Assembly: GCA_002840985.1 (NCBI GenBank)
Contig: PHDM01000060.1
Location: 1 to 45,907, forward strand
Reading direction: 5' to 3'
DNA from: Bacteroidetes bacterium HGW-Bacteroidetes-17
GTDB taxonomy: Bacteria; Bacteroidota; Bacteroidia; Bacteroidales; GCA-2711565
DNA: 45,907 nt
Under the pieces are notes generated by a model. The model made no database searches and was not told the origin of the DNA. It was given only the letters and a program-made list of their open reading frames with translations. Below, in pieces: positions 17,169 through 25,198 of the stretch (its first letter is position 1; each line of letters starts with the position of its first letter). A program made the position numbers and the translations under genes.

Positions 17169-19349
17169 TTATTCAATTTCTACCAGCACCGCACCTGCAT
17201 CAACCATGTCGTCAAGTAAAACAAGCACTTTTGCAATTTTGCCATCCCTTTTTATGGAGATATTATTCTCCATTTTCATGGCATCTATCACTATAACGAC
17301 GTCATCTTTCTTAACCACATCACCCGGTTTAACGAGGATTTTAAATACCCGACCCGGAATTGGAGAAACAATAACATTTTCTTCATTCACGGCAGCATCT
17401 TCAACTGCAGCCGTGTGTTCAGTGTCTAACAGATCATTTCGTCTGATTAAGAAATCACCACCATTGATGCTAACCTTGATCATTTCATCATCGGCTTTTG
17501 TGAAACTGGCAAAGTAAGTATTGTTGCCAATTTTAAAATCAACCTCATTTTGATTCATGTAAATCAATTGGCAATCATGTTCAACATCATCGAAAATAAA
17601 TTGGTAATTATCATCTTGCGATTTATTTATCTCAATTTCATGATCTGCACCCTGGAAATTAATTTGCAGTGACATGAGATTCCTCCAATATCCTATCGCG
17701 TTCCAAACATCGTGCTTTGGATCTAAATAAGATTTATCACTGGCCTCTTTATTTAATGAATGGAGCAAGTACGCTAATATTGCCACTTGGTTTTCAACTG
17801 CACCTTTGGTGTAATTATTTCGGTTTGGAGCTTGATCTTCTTTCACAGCGACTGAAGTTTTAGGGGTTGTTGAAGTTGTTGGAGCAGGCATACGTTTTTT
17901 TGCTATTTCTTCTTCAAAACGTTTTTTGGCCAGCCCGGATTTATAATCGCGATATTGTGTTTCATGCATTGCAAATTCAAAAAGTTCTTCATCATCAGGA
18001 CCGGTATCCCAACCATTATCCAGCATTTCTTTTCGGAATTTATCCAATTCATCCGGACACGCATCTTGTGGAACCCCTGTATAGAATTCCCTGTTTTGTT
18101 TTTTTGCTAATGCAATAAGTTCGGGTGCCAAAGGACCGGGTAATTTACCGGCTTTGCCCAAAATCATATTCCAGGTATTTTCATCAATAATAGAATAACG
18201 CTCTTCTCCTTTTGATAATTGAACCAGATTCAAGAGGGCCACATTTTTTACATATTGACTGAATGGGGTTACCAATGGCGGATATCCAAGTTTTGGCCAA
18301 ACATAAGCTACCTCATCAAAAAGTTTAATCAGTAATTCGTCCTGACTGATCTGATCTTTTCCATTCGCTTTTAACGAGTAATTGATACCATCGTGAACGC
18401 CTTTCAAATCGGCCATTAAACTGCCCATCATACCACCGGGTAATCCTGAACCTACCATTAAGGATGAAAGGAGCATGTTTTTTGGATCAATGAAATATCC
18501 AAGGAAATCGTCCATGAAACTTTGGGTCAATGCGCGGGCTTCCATGTAAGCTTTCATGTTAATTTCCGGAACGTCAAATCCGGCATCTTTTAACATTGCC
18601 TGTATGGTAATAACGTCAGGGTGGATCATCCCCCAACTTAATGGTTCCATGGCCACATCAATATAATCTGCTCCTGCTCGTGCAACTTCAAGCATTGAAG
18701 CTACTGAAAAACCCGGGCCGGAATGACCATGATATTGAATTGCAATGTGTGGATGTTTCTTTTTGATTCTGCTTACTAATTCACCAAGGCTTGCCGGACG
18801 GCCAATACCGGCCATATCTTTCAAACATATTTCATCGGCACCGTACTCAATTACCCGGTCGGCTAATTCGGCATAATAATCTACAGTATGTATGGCAGAA
18901 TGGGTAATACTTAACGCGGCTTGTGAAATCATTCCGGCTTCTTTTGCATATTTAACGGAAAGTTCCAGATTTCTGTGATCATTTAATCCGCAGAACGAAC
19001 GGGAAATATCAGTTCCCTGAGCTTTCTTCACTTTATACATCAATCGTCTCACATCGGCAGGTACCGGGAACATTCGGATTCCATTCAATGCACGTTCCAG
19101 CATGTGGGTTTGTATTCCTACATCATTAAAAGGTTGGGTCCATTCACGAACTGCGGTATTTGGGTTCTCTCCGTATAATAAGTTAACCTGCTCAAAAGCA
19201 CCACCATTGGTTTCAACTCTTGCAAAACATCCCATATCGATTATAACAGGTGCAATTTTCTTTAATTGATCAATCCTTGGAACATATTTTCCGGAAGATT
19301 GCCACATATCTCGGTAAACCAGGCTGAATTTAATTTGTCTCTTCTTCAT
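17169..19349 (-). CDS. Chimeric biotin protein: 5S-type carboxyltransferase + MCC-alpha-like BT domain + biotin carrier
   Basis: Residue numbers count from an upstream in-frame codon at 19400; I prefer ATG 19349 (residue 18, MKKRQIK), 19 bases after the hydratase stop. Residues 24-310 are an HMGL-like TIM barrel with the oxaloacetate-carboxyltransferase metal site: Arg30-Asp31 (YRD), Gln34, Lys194 (ICLKDMAG), His224 and His226 (YHGHSGPG). Spacing is nearly that of the transcarboxylase 5S subunit. Residues about 315-500 match the PYC/OADA C-terminal region. After a Pro/Thr linker (504-520), residues 540-660 (VWNAIGYWRN, then short beta strands, then FLIRRNDLL) resemble the BT domain of methylcrotonyl-CoA carboxylase alpha. 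Residues 675-743 are a biotinyl domain with Lys709 in AMKME. No biotin carboxylase domain is present. The gene sits with the MCC beta subunit and methylglutaconyl-CoA hydratase. I infer a transcarboxylase from a 2-oxo acid to 3-methylcrotonyl-CoA. Alternatives are a decarboxylase, or a second partner that uses a biotin carboxylase encoded elsewhere. Confidence 0.85.
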   Translation of the reverse strand: MKKRQIKFSLVYRDMWQSSGKYVPRIDQLKKIAPVIIDMGCFARVETNGGAFEQVNLLYGENPNTAVREWTQPFNDVGIQTHMLERALNGIRMFPVPADVRRLMYKVKKAQGTDISRSFCGLNDHRNLELSVKYAKEAGMISQAALSITHSAIHTVDYYAELADRVIEYGADEICLKDMAGIGRPASLGELVSRIKKKHPHIAIQYHGHSGPGFSVASMLEVARAGADYIDVAMEPLSWGMIHPDVITIQAMLKDAGFDVPEINMKAYMEARALTQSFMDDFLGYFIDPKNMLLSSLMVGSGLPGGMMGSLMADLKGVHDGINYSLKANGKDQISQDELLIKLFDEVAYVWPKLGYPPLVTPFSQYVKNVALLNLVQLSKGEERYSIIDENTWNMILGKAGKLPGPLAPELIALAKKQNREFYTGVPQDACPDELDKFRKEMLDNGWDTGPDDEELFEFAMHETQYRDYKSGLAKKRFEEEIAKKRMPAPTTSTTPKTSVAVKEDQAPNRNNYTKGAVENQVAILAYLLHSLNKEASDKSYLDPKHDVWNAIGYWRNLMSLQINFQGADHEIEINKSQDDNYQFIFDDVEHDCQLIYMNQNEVDFKIGNNTYFASFTKADDEMIKVSINGGDFLIRRNDLLDTEHTAAVEDAAVNEENVIVSPIPGRVFKILVKPGDVVKKDDVVIVIDAMKMENNISIKRDGKIAKVLVLLDDMVDAGAVLVEIE

Positions 19350-19368
19350 TCTTAATTCGTTATAAAAT

Positions 19369-20157
19369 TTATTTGACCCAATTAGGCTTTCTCTTTTCAA
19401 GAAAAGAAGCCATTCCCTCTTGTCCTTCGTCAGAAGCTCTTAATTCGGCTATTACTTTAGAGCTGTAATCAATAGCACTTTCAAAACCGTATTTATTACT
19501 GATGTTATATATTAACTCTTTACAAGCAGTAATTGCGTTAGGCCCACTACTTAATAAGAATTGAACCATTTTATTGGTGTGTTCTTCAATCTCATTTTCC
19601 GGATGAGCCGAATTCGCCAATTGATATTGTGCTGCTTCAATTCCTGTAAAACGCCTTCCACTTAACATTAAATCCCTGGCCCTGAATTCGCCAATCCTTT
19701 TAAGCACGTATAGTGAAATTGTTGCTGGGGCAATGCCTAATTTAACTTCGGAGAATGCGAATTTTGCATCCTCTGTACAAAATACATAATCGCAAGCTGC
19801 CAGCAAACCATTGGCACCACCAATGGCAGCACCTTGCACAACAGCAATGGTGGGTTTTTTGCAGGTGTATATTGCATTAAAGCATTTGGCAAGTCTTAAG
19901 CTGTCTTCGTAGTTTTCCTTGAACCCAAATTCAGCGATTCCTTTCATGTAATTGAGGTCGGCACCGGCACAAAATGATTTTCCCCTGCCTTTTAAGAGTA
20001 TTACACGAACTTCCGGATCATCATTTAACAATTCGAAACAATCAATAATTTCCAGGATCATTTCGGCATTCATTGCATTATGTTTATCAGGCCTGTTTAG
20101 CCAAATTGTGCCAACTTGATCCTGAAGCTCGAATTCGATATTATTAAAAGATTGCAT
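19369..20157 (-). CDS. liuC: Methylglutaconyl-CoA hydratase (LiuC-like crotonase)
   Basis: Crotonase-fold enzyme hydrating 3-methylglutaconyl-CoA to HMG-CoA in leucine breakdown. I start it at ATG 20157 (MQSFNNIEF, 262 residues), 10 bases after the carboxylase beta stop; an earlier in-frame codon at 20202 would overlap that gene. Motifs are LNRPDKHNAM, SFCAGADLNYMK (oxyanion-hole region), AAIGGANGLLAACD and FAFSEVKLGIAPATIS. The general crotonase Glu in the GG-x-EL position is Gly here, while the second catalytic Glu (SEV) is kept. The family of LiuC enzymes shows this same pattern with APATIS following, so I regard it as native and not as damage. Confidence 0.88.
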   Translation of the reverse strand: MQSFNNIEFELQDQVGTIWLNRPDKHNAMNAEMILEIIDCFELLNDDPEVRVILLKGRGKSFCAGADLNYMKGIAEFGFKENYEDSLRLAKCFNAIYTCKKPTIAVVQGAAIGGANGLLAACDYVFCTEDAKFAFSEVKLGIAPATISLYVLKRIGEFRARDLMLSGRRFTGIEAAQYQLANSAHPENEIEEHTNKMVQFLLSSGPNAITACKELIYNISNKYGFESAIDYSSKVIAELRASDEGQEGMASFLEKRKPNWVK

Positions 20158-20167
20158 ATGTTTAGAT

Positions 20168-21775
20168 TTACATTCTGAAAACACCAAATTTCTGATCGTC
20201 AAATGGCTTATTTAACGACATGGAGATTCCCATAGCCAAAACTTTTCGGGTATCGACCGGATCGATGATCCCATCATCCCATAAGCGTGCTGTGCTATAA
20301 TATGCTGAACCTTCATGATCGTATTTTTCGATAATGCTATTTCGAAGTTCGTCGATTTCTTCTTTTGGCATTGTTTTGCCTTTTGCTTCGTATTGATCCT
20401 TCTTAACAGTGATCAACACATTTGCAGCTTGTCGCCCACCCATTACCGAAATTTTCGCATTTGGCCACATAAATAATAAGTTGGGACTGTATGCACGACC
20501 TGCCATTCCATAATTGCCTGCACCGAAAGAGCCTCCAAATATGACCGTGAATTTAGGAACATTTGCATTTGCAACGGCATGTACCAGTTTTGCACCATCT
20601 TTGGCAATTCCTTTTCTTTCATAATCTTTACCAACGATAAATCCTGTAATATTCTGTAGAAAAACCAATGGAATTTTACGCGCACAACACAATTCAATAA
20701 AATGCGCTCCTTTAAGTGCTGATTCGTTAAACAGGATTCCTTTATTGGCAATAATCCCAACAGGATAACCCATGATTTTTGCGAAACCGGTAACCAAAGA
20801 GGTGCCGTATTTTGCTTTGAATTCGTGAAACTTACTTCCATCTACCATCCGCATGATGATTTCCAATGGATCAACCATCTTTCGGAAATCAATTGGCGCA
20901 ATACCATAAAGTTCTTTTGGATCGTACAGAGGTTCTTCAATCGGACTTAAATCAAGCTTTTGTTTATTTTTTTTATCCAGGTTTTGGAAAATGTTTCGGC
21001 AGATTTGAATGGCATGAACATCATCGTCGGCCATGTGATCGGCAACACCCGAATGGGTTGTATGAACTTCTGCTCCGCCTAATTCTTCAGGAGTTACCAC
21101 TTCGCCGGTAGCAGCTTTGACCAATGGAGGTCCACCGAGGAAAATCGTACCTTGATTTTTAACAATAATTGTTTCATCACTCATCGCAGGAACGTAAGCT
21201 CCTCCGGCTGTACATGAACCCATTACAATGGCAATTTGAGGAATCCCATTTGCGGACATTTTTGCCTGGTTATAAAAAAAGCGACCAAAATGTTCCTTGT
21301 CCGGAAATACGTTTGCTTGTTCAGGTAAAAATACCCCACCAGAATCTACCATATAAACGCAGGGAAGCAGATTGTCCATTGCAATTTCCTGAGCCCTTAA
21401 ATGTTTCTTGATACTTTCTTTAACATAAGTACCTCCTTTAACAGTAGCATCATTCGCGATGATAACGGTTTCGCGACCATGAATTACACCTATACCGGTA
21501 ATGATACCGGCTGATGGGTGGCCATCGTCATACATTTTATAAGCCGCTAGCGTAGAAAGTTCAAGAAATGGGGTATTGGGATCTATTAACTTGTCAATAC
21601 GTTCTCTTGCTAATAATTTTCCCCGCTCTTTATGTTTCTTAACCGTAGAGTCGCCACCACCTTTCTTAACCTGTTTATGGATCGCTTTGTATTCGCTAAG
21701 GAGTTTTAAAAAATCTTCTTTATTTTTCTTAAACTCATCAGAGCCTGTGTCAATTTTAGTTTCTAGCTTAAACAC
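20168..21775 (-). CDS. liuB: Methylcrotonyl-CoA carboxylase beta (carboxyltransferase) subunit
   Basis: Transfers the carboxyl group from carboxybiotin to 3-methylcrotonyl-CoA, giving 3-methylglutaconyl-CoA. The 535 residues match MCC beta nearly end to end: [74 protein letters not shown] and [17 protein letters not shown]. These MCC-specific blocks (especially SGGxxLPxQxxVFPD) separate it from propionyl-CoA carboxylase. The start codon is GTG (21773-21775). It is the first gene of the minus-strand liu operon; the expected alpha subunit with biotin carboxylase is absent and the chimeric biotin protein stands in its place two genes on. Confidence 0.93.
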   Translation of the reverse strand: MFKLETKIDTGSDEFKKNKEDFLKLLSEYKAIHKQVKKGGGDSTVKKHKERGKLLARERIDKLIDPNTPFLELSTLAAYKMYDDGHPSAGIITGIGVIHGRETVIIANDATVKGGTYVKESIKKHLRAQEIAMDNLLPCVYMVDSGGVFLPEQANVFPDKEHFGRFFYNQAKMSANGIPQIAIVMGSCTAGGAYVPAMSDETIIVKNQGTIFLGGPPLVKAATGEVVTPEELGGAEVHTTHSGVADHMADDDVHAIQICRNIFQNLDKKNKQKLDLSPIEEPLYDPKELYGIAPIDFRKMVDPLEIIMRMVDGSKFHEFKAKYGTSLVTGFAKIMGYPVGIIANKGILFNESALKGAHFIELCCARKIPLVFLQNITGFIVGKDYERKGIAKDGAKLVHAVANANVPKFTVIFGGSFGAGNYGMAGRAYSPNLLFMWPNAKISVMGGRQAANVLITVKKDQYEAKGKTMPKEEIDELRNSIIEKYDHEGSAYYSTARLWDDGIIDPVDTRKVLAMGISMSLNKPFDDQKFGVFRM

Positions 21776-21847
21776 GTTTCAGTTTTTTCGTTTGACTATA
21801 TTTTCACTTCCAGGTATTGTATTTATCAAATATTTTGTATTTTTACT

Positions 21848-21873
21848 TGAGTTGTTAGCAGATTAACAACTCA
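21848..21873. promoter_or_regulatory. Candidate operator between divergent liu transcripts
   Basis: A perfect inverted repeat, TGAGTTGTTA-N6-TAACAACTCA, lies in the 262-base region between the divergently transcribed MCC beta and HMG-CoA-lyase-family genes, 73 bases from the first start and 165 from the second. Size and symmetry suit a dimeric regulator. No regulator gene is next to it, and a stem-loop role in the RNA leader is also possible. Confidence 0.5.
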
Positions 21874-22037
21874 TCATGTGCAAGGTGCAAGTATAGTGAA
21901 AATTTTATTCAATTGAAAATTATCAGAACTCATACCTATGAATAAATAGAGAAACATAATGTATGCACAAAGGAAAAAATTTACGAAAACATTCGCAAAT
22001 ACAACGGATCAAATTATTAAACTTTAAAAATATTGAT

Positions 22038-23048
22038 ATGAATTACCCCAAAAAAGTAACAATCGGAGATATAACAGTTAGAGATGGATTTCAACATGAA
22101 GAAATGTTTATTCCAACTGAAGCAAAACTCTGGGTTCTGGAACAATTAATACTGGCCGGATTTAAGCATGTTGAAGCTACAAATCTGGGAAACCCGCGTG
22201 GAATGCCTCAATTTAAAGATGCAGACAACTTATTGAAAATGCTCAATAAAAGTAAAAAAGTAGCCCACCTTATTGATAAGGTCTCTGTAACTGCCATTAC
22301 AATCAGGGAAAAAGCAATCGAGCGTGCTATTCAAGCAAAAAAAGAGGGTTGGGGCCCCGATCGTGTTTTGGTCATGGTTTCAACAAGTGAATCACATCAA
22401 CGTCAAAATTCCGGACTTAGCATTGAAGAATATTTTAAAATGTGCGAAGAATGGATTCCGAAAGCTCATGATGCAGGGATTAAGGTAAACGGAACCGTTA
22501 GTACCATTTGGGGTTGCCCTATTGAAGGCCCGACCGAAATGTCGAAAGCTATTGATTTTACCAAACGATGGTTGGATATTGGCGCCAATGATGTTGAGCA
22601 TGCCGACCATGATGGTTCTGCATCTCCCGACAGGGTTTATAAATATTATTCGATGTTGCTGGATGCCATACCGAATCCTGAAAAACATATCGTTCATTTT
22701 CATCAAACCAGGGGTTGGGGATTGGCAAATGTATTGGCTGCGCTTCAGGCCGGGATGACAAATTATGAAGCGACCATGGGTGGAATTGGCGGTCAACCTG
22801 CTAATTTTGTAAGCGGAGTTCCGGTATCAGGTACTGGTGATTATTATTATAAAGATCCTTCAATAGTTGGATTAGTTTCAATGGAAGATATGGTAGTCAT
22901 GATGGATGAGATGGGTATCGATACAGGTTTGGATGTGGATAAAGTGCTTGAAATAGGTAGGATGGTTGAGCGAATTTGTGGAAGGCCATTGCGTTCGGAA
23001 GCTATTAAAAATGGAAGAATTCCCAAATCCTTATCAGGACGAAAATAA
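22038..23048 (+). CDS. HMG-CoA-lyase-family protein lacking the catalytic cysteine
   Basis: 336 residues from ATG 22038 (MNYPKKVTIG); an upstream in-frame start at 21963 adds 25 unconserved basic residues. It is a DRE-TIM/HMGL barrel with Arg15-Asp16 (TVRDGFQHE) and the metal His pair His220/His222 (VHFHQTRGWG). In authentic HMG-CoA lyase the mobile loop reads GGxGGCP; here it reads GGIGGQP, with Gln253 in place of Cys. The C-terminus after the loop is longer than in the second lyase. It may therefore act on a different acyl-CoA or 2-oxo acid, for example as a lyase or synthase handling the same C6 intermediates. It is divergent from the carboxylase operon, with a shared control region and a hairpin terminator right after the stop. 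Confidence 0.78.
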   Translation: MNYPKKVTIGDITVRDGFQHEEMFIPTEAKLWVLEQLILAGFKHVEATNLGNPRGMPQFKDADNLLKMLNKSKKVAHLIDKVSVTAITIREKAIERAIQAKKEGWGPDRVLVMVSTSESHQRQNSGLSIEEYFKMCEEWIPKAHDAGIKVNGTVSTIWGCPIEGPTEMSKAIDFTKRWLDIGANDVEHADHDGSASPDRVYKYYSMLLDAIPNPEKHIVHFHQTRGWGLANVLAALQAGMTNYEATMGGIGGQPANFVSGVPVSGTGDYYYKDPSIVGLVSMEDMVVMMDEMGIDTGLDVDKVLEIGRMVERICGRPLRSEAIKNGRIPKSLSGRK

Positions 23049-23065
23049 GGAGTTTTGTAAATTTT

Positions 23066-23103
23066 AAAAAGGTGTTTCTCATTATCTGAGCAGATACCTT
23101 TTT
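23066..23103 (+). terminator. Hairpin terminator between the two lyase genes
   Basis: AAAAAGGT (23066-23073) pairs with ACCTTTTT (23096-23103), with a smaller CTCA/TGAG stem inside, ending in a T run. It lies 18 bases after the first lyase-family gene, so the second is probably expressed by readthrough or from its own promoter. Confidence 0.55.
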
Positions 23104-23119
23104 TATTTAGCTTTGATTG

Positions 23120-23965
23120 ATGATCAAAATAATTGAAACCGTAAGAGATGGATTTCAGGGTTTGAAACCCTTCATTCCAACAGCAAATAAAATTGAATAT
23201 ATCAATGCTTTGCTAAAGGTTGGATTTGATGCCATTGATGTTGGATCTTTCGTTTCTGAAAAAGCAGTTCCTCAAATGACAGATACTGCTGAGGTAATCC
23301 GAAATCTGGATTTGTCGGGTACCAAGTCAAAAATTATGGTTTTGGTGGGGAACGAAAAAGGAGCAATAACAGCCGTTGGTTTCGAACAAATTGATCAGTT
23401 AATCTATCCATTCTCAATATCTGAATCTTTTCTTAAAAAGAATATTAATGCAGATTTTAAGAAAGCGGAAAACGATTTGGACGATATTGTAAATATTTGC
23501 AATAAGCATCATAAAGAATTGGTGGTTTATTTAACCATGGGTTTTGGAAACCCATACGGAGACACCTGGAATTTGGAAATTATTCACCATTGGATTGAGA
23601 GATTAATCGTTAAGGGAGTTAAAATAATCCCCTTGTCGGATATAACCGGAGAATCAACACCTGAAAAAATTAAAGAAGTCTATACCTCAATTATTCCGGC
23701 CTATCCCGATATTGAATTTGGATTTCATTTACATAGCAGTAAAGATACTTGGTTTGAGAAAGTAGATTCCGCTTATCATTCCGGTGTCGAGCGATTTGAT
23801 ACGGTTATTGGCGGAATGGGAGGTTGTCCGATGACGGGTTATGAACTACTTTCAAACCTGAATACCAACAATTTATATTCTTATTTCGAGGATAAAAATA
23901 TTGAAACCCAAATAAATAAGGATCAATTTGAACTTTGTTCCAATTTGATAAACAATTTATTTTAA
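23120..23965 (+). CDS. liuE: Hydroxymethylglutaryl-CoA lyase
   Basis: Splits HMG-CoA into acetyl-CoA and acetoacetate, the last carbon-carbon cleavage of leucine catabolism. 281 residues from ATG 23120 (a TTG sits just before it). All signature residues are present: Arg9-Asp10 (TVRDGFQG), the metal His pair His203/His205 (FGFHLHSSKD) and the catalytic Cys236 in GGMGGCPMTGYELLSN. It ends 9 bases inside the convergent small membrane protein gene. Together with the dehydrogenase, carboxyltransferase and hydratase genes it completes isovaleryl-CoA to acetoacetate within 10 kb. Confidence 0.9.
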   Translation: MIKIIETVRDGFQGLKPFIPTANKIEYINALLKVGFDAIDVGSFVSEKAVPQMTDTAEVIRNLDLSGTKSKIMVLVGNEKGAITAVGFEQIDQLIYPFSISESFLKKNINADFKKAENDLDDIVNICNKHHKELVVYLTMGFGNPYGDTWNLEIIHHWIERLIVKGVKIIPLSDITGESTPEKIKEVYTSIIPAYPDIEFGFHLHSSKDTWFEKVDSAYHSGVERFDTVIGGMGGCPMTGYELLSNLNTNNLYSYFEDKNIETQINKDQFELCSNLINNLF

Positions 23966-24334
23966 AGCAACCAATAATCCTCCGGTGATAAAGGCCAATA
24001 CCCACCATAGGTAAGCATATCTCGAATAAAGATGTAAAGATTTTGGAACTTTTTTGTTTGCATTTTTCAGATGAAATTGCCAAATCAAGATCACATCAAT
24101 TAACATCCCTGTTAAGGAAGAATATCCTAAAAACCCATGTAAGGAAAAAGGGCTATTTGGTGAACCTATAATCATGAAGGTTGTTGCCGTTATATCCAAA
24201 GTAATTCCTATCGAAACAAAGATTAATACGGGTTTTGTGATGAAATGCTTTCGTTGCTCTGTAATTATTCCAATTGAATAGGAGATAAGTGCGAAAATGA
24301 CAATAGTTGTTCCAATTAATAGATATGTATTCAT
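23957..24334 (-). CDS. Small four-helix membrane protein of unknown function
   Basis: 125 residues with hydrophobic segments at about 4-22, 35-56, 66-86 and 107-124, and a conserved-looking SLHGFLGYSSLTGM stretch between helices 2 and 3. I do not recognise the family with certainty; it resembles short uncharacterised integral membrane proteins of about 120-130 residues. It is the last gene of a compact minus-strand group (ROK kinase, metallo-hydrolase, this gene; gaps 14 and 4 bases). Its 3' end overlaps HMG-CoA lyase by 9 bases in convergent orientation. Confidence 0.7.
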   Translation of the reverse strand: MNTYLLIGTTIVIFALISYSIGIITEQRKHFITKPVLIFVSIGITLDITATTFMIIGSPNSPFSLHGFLGYSSLTGMLIDVILIWQFHLKNANKKVPKSLHLYSRYAYLWWVLAFITGGLLVALK

Positions 24335-24338
24335 AAAT

Positions 24339-25184
24339 TTAGCCTGCTACCAATTCATTTAATCTAAAGGTTTCTTTAACCTTCACTCCTTTTTCAGTCA
24401 TTTCGATGGTACAACATTCATGATATAAATCATGCTCAAAAAACAGAATTACATTTTCTTCCACAGCTTCTTTAAAAAAGCGTTCACGATCTTCAAGTGT
24501 AATTAAAGGCTTGGTATCGTAAGCCATGATCCATGGCATTGGGATATGAGCTGTTGAAGGGAAGAGATCGGCAGTGTAAGCAATGGTTTTACCCCCAAAT
24601 TTTATATGTGGAATAATTTGACCCTGTGTATGCCCATTAAATATTTTGGCGTAGATATTTGGTATGATTTCACCTTCTTTTTCCACAATATTTAATTGTC
24701 CGCTTTCTTTTATCGGCAATATATTTTCTTTTAAAAAGGAGGCTTTTTCCCGTCGATTAGGATTTGTTGCCCAATCATACTGTTCTTGGCTGACCCAATA
24801 TTTTGCATTCTTGAATGCAGGTACCAATTTACCATTTTTATCGTATTTGATACTTCCACCACAATGATCAAAATGAAGGTGGGTAAGCAGCATATCCGTG
24901 ACATCATCAGTGGTGTAACCGTATTTATTTAAGGAAGTTTCCAGAGTTGCTTCTCCATTTAAATAATAATGTTTCAGGAAATTTTCATCCTGTTTGTCAC
25001 CAATTCCGTTATCGATTAAAATAACATGTTCACCGTCATCAATCAACAAACAACGCATGGCCCAATTGCAAAGATTATTTTCATCGGCCGGATAAAATTT
25101 GTTCCACATTACTTTCGGAACAACGCCAAACATAGCTCCTCCATCCAATTTTAAATTTCCGGTTTCAATAGCGTATAATTTCAT
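24339..25184 (-). CDS. Metallo-beta-lactamase-fold hydrolase
   Basis: 281-residue zinc hydrolase with the HxHxDH motif THLHFDHCGG (His102, His104, Asp106, His107), further metal ligands expected in NGHTQGQ and AYTADLFPS, and a final FFEHD. The size and N-terminal segment suggest the lactonase-like subgroup that includes quorum-quenching enzymes, but the substrate cannot be deduced. No signal peptide is seen, so it is cytoplasmic. It is 4 bases from the membrane protein gene and 14 bases from the ROK gene, so co-transcribed. Confidence 0.88.
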   Translation of the reverse strand: MKLYAIETGNLKLDGGAMFGVVPKVMWNKFYPADENNLCNWAMRCLLIDDGEHVILIDNGIGDKQDENFLKHYYLNGEATLETSLNKYGYTTDDVTDMLLTHLHFDHCGGSIKYDKNGKLVPAFKNAKYWVSQEQYDWATNPNRREKASFLKENILPIKESGQLNIVEKEGEIIPNIYAKIFNGHTQGQIIPHIKFGGKTIAYTADLFPSTAHIPMPWIMAYDTKPLITLEDRERFFKEAVEENVILFFEHDLYHECCTIEMTEKGVKVKETFRLNELVAG

Positions 25185-25198
25185 TTTTATAATTTTTT

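Noticed and set aside
17169-19400. Na+-pumping oxaloacetate decarboxylase alpha subunit or pyruvate carboxylase subunit B
   Set aside because: No membrane beta/gamma subunits or biotin carboxylase gene nearby, the neighbours are MCC beta and LiuC, and the region before the carrier domain looks like an MCC BT domain.
19369-20157. Dead crotonase because one catalytic Glu is Gly
   Set aside because: LiuC-type methylglutaconyl-CoA hydratases share this Gly together with the SEV and APATIS blocks, so it is the normal family state.
22392-22796. 134-codon minus-strand frame inside the first lyase-family gene
   Set aside because: Antisense shadow of a strongly conserved coding sequence.
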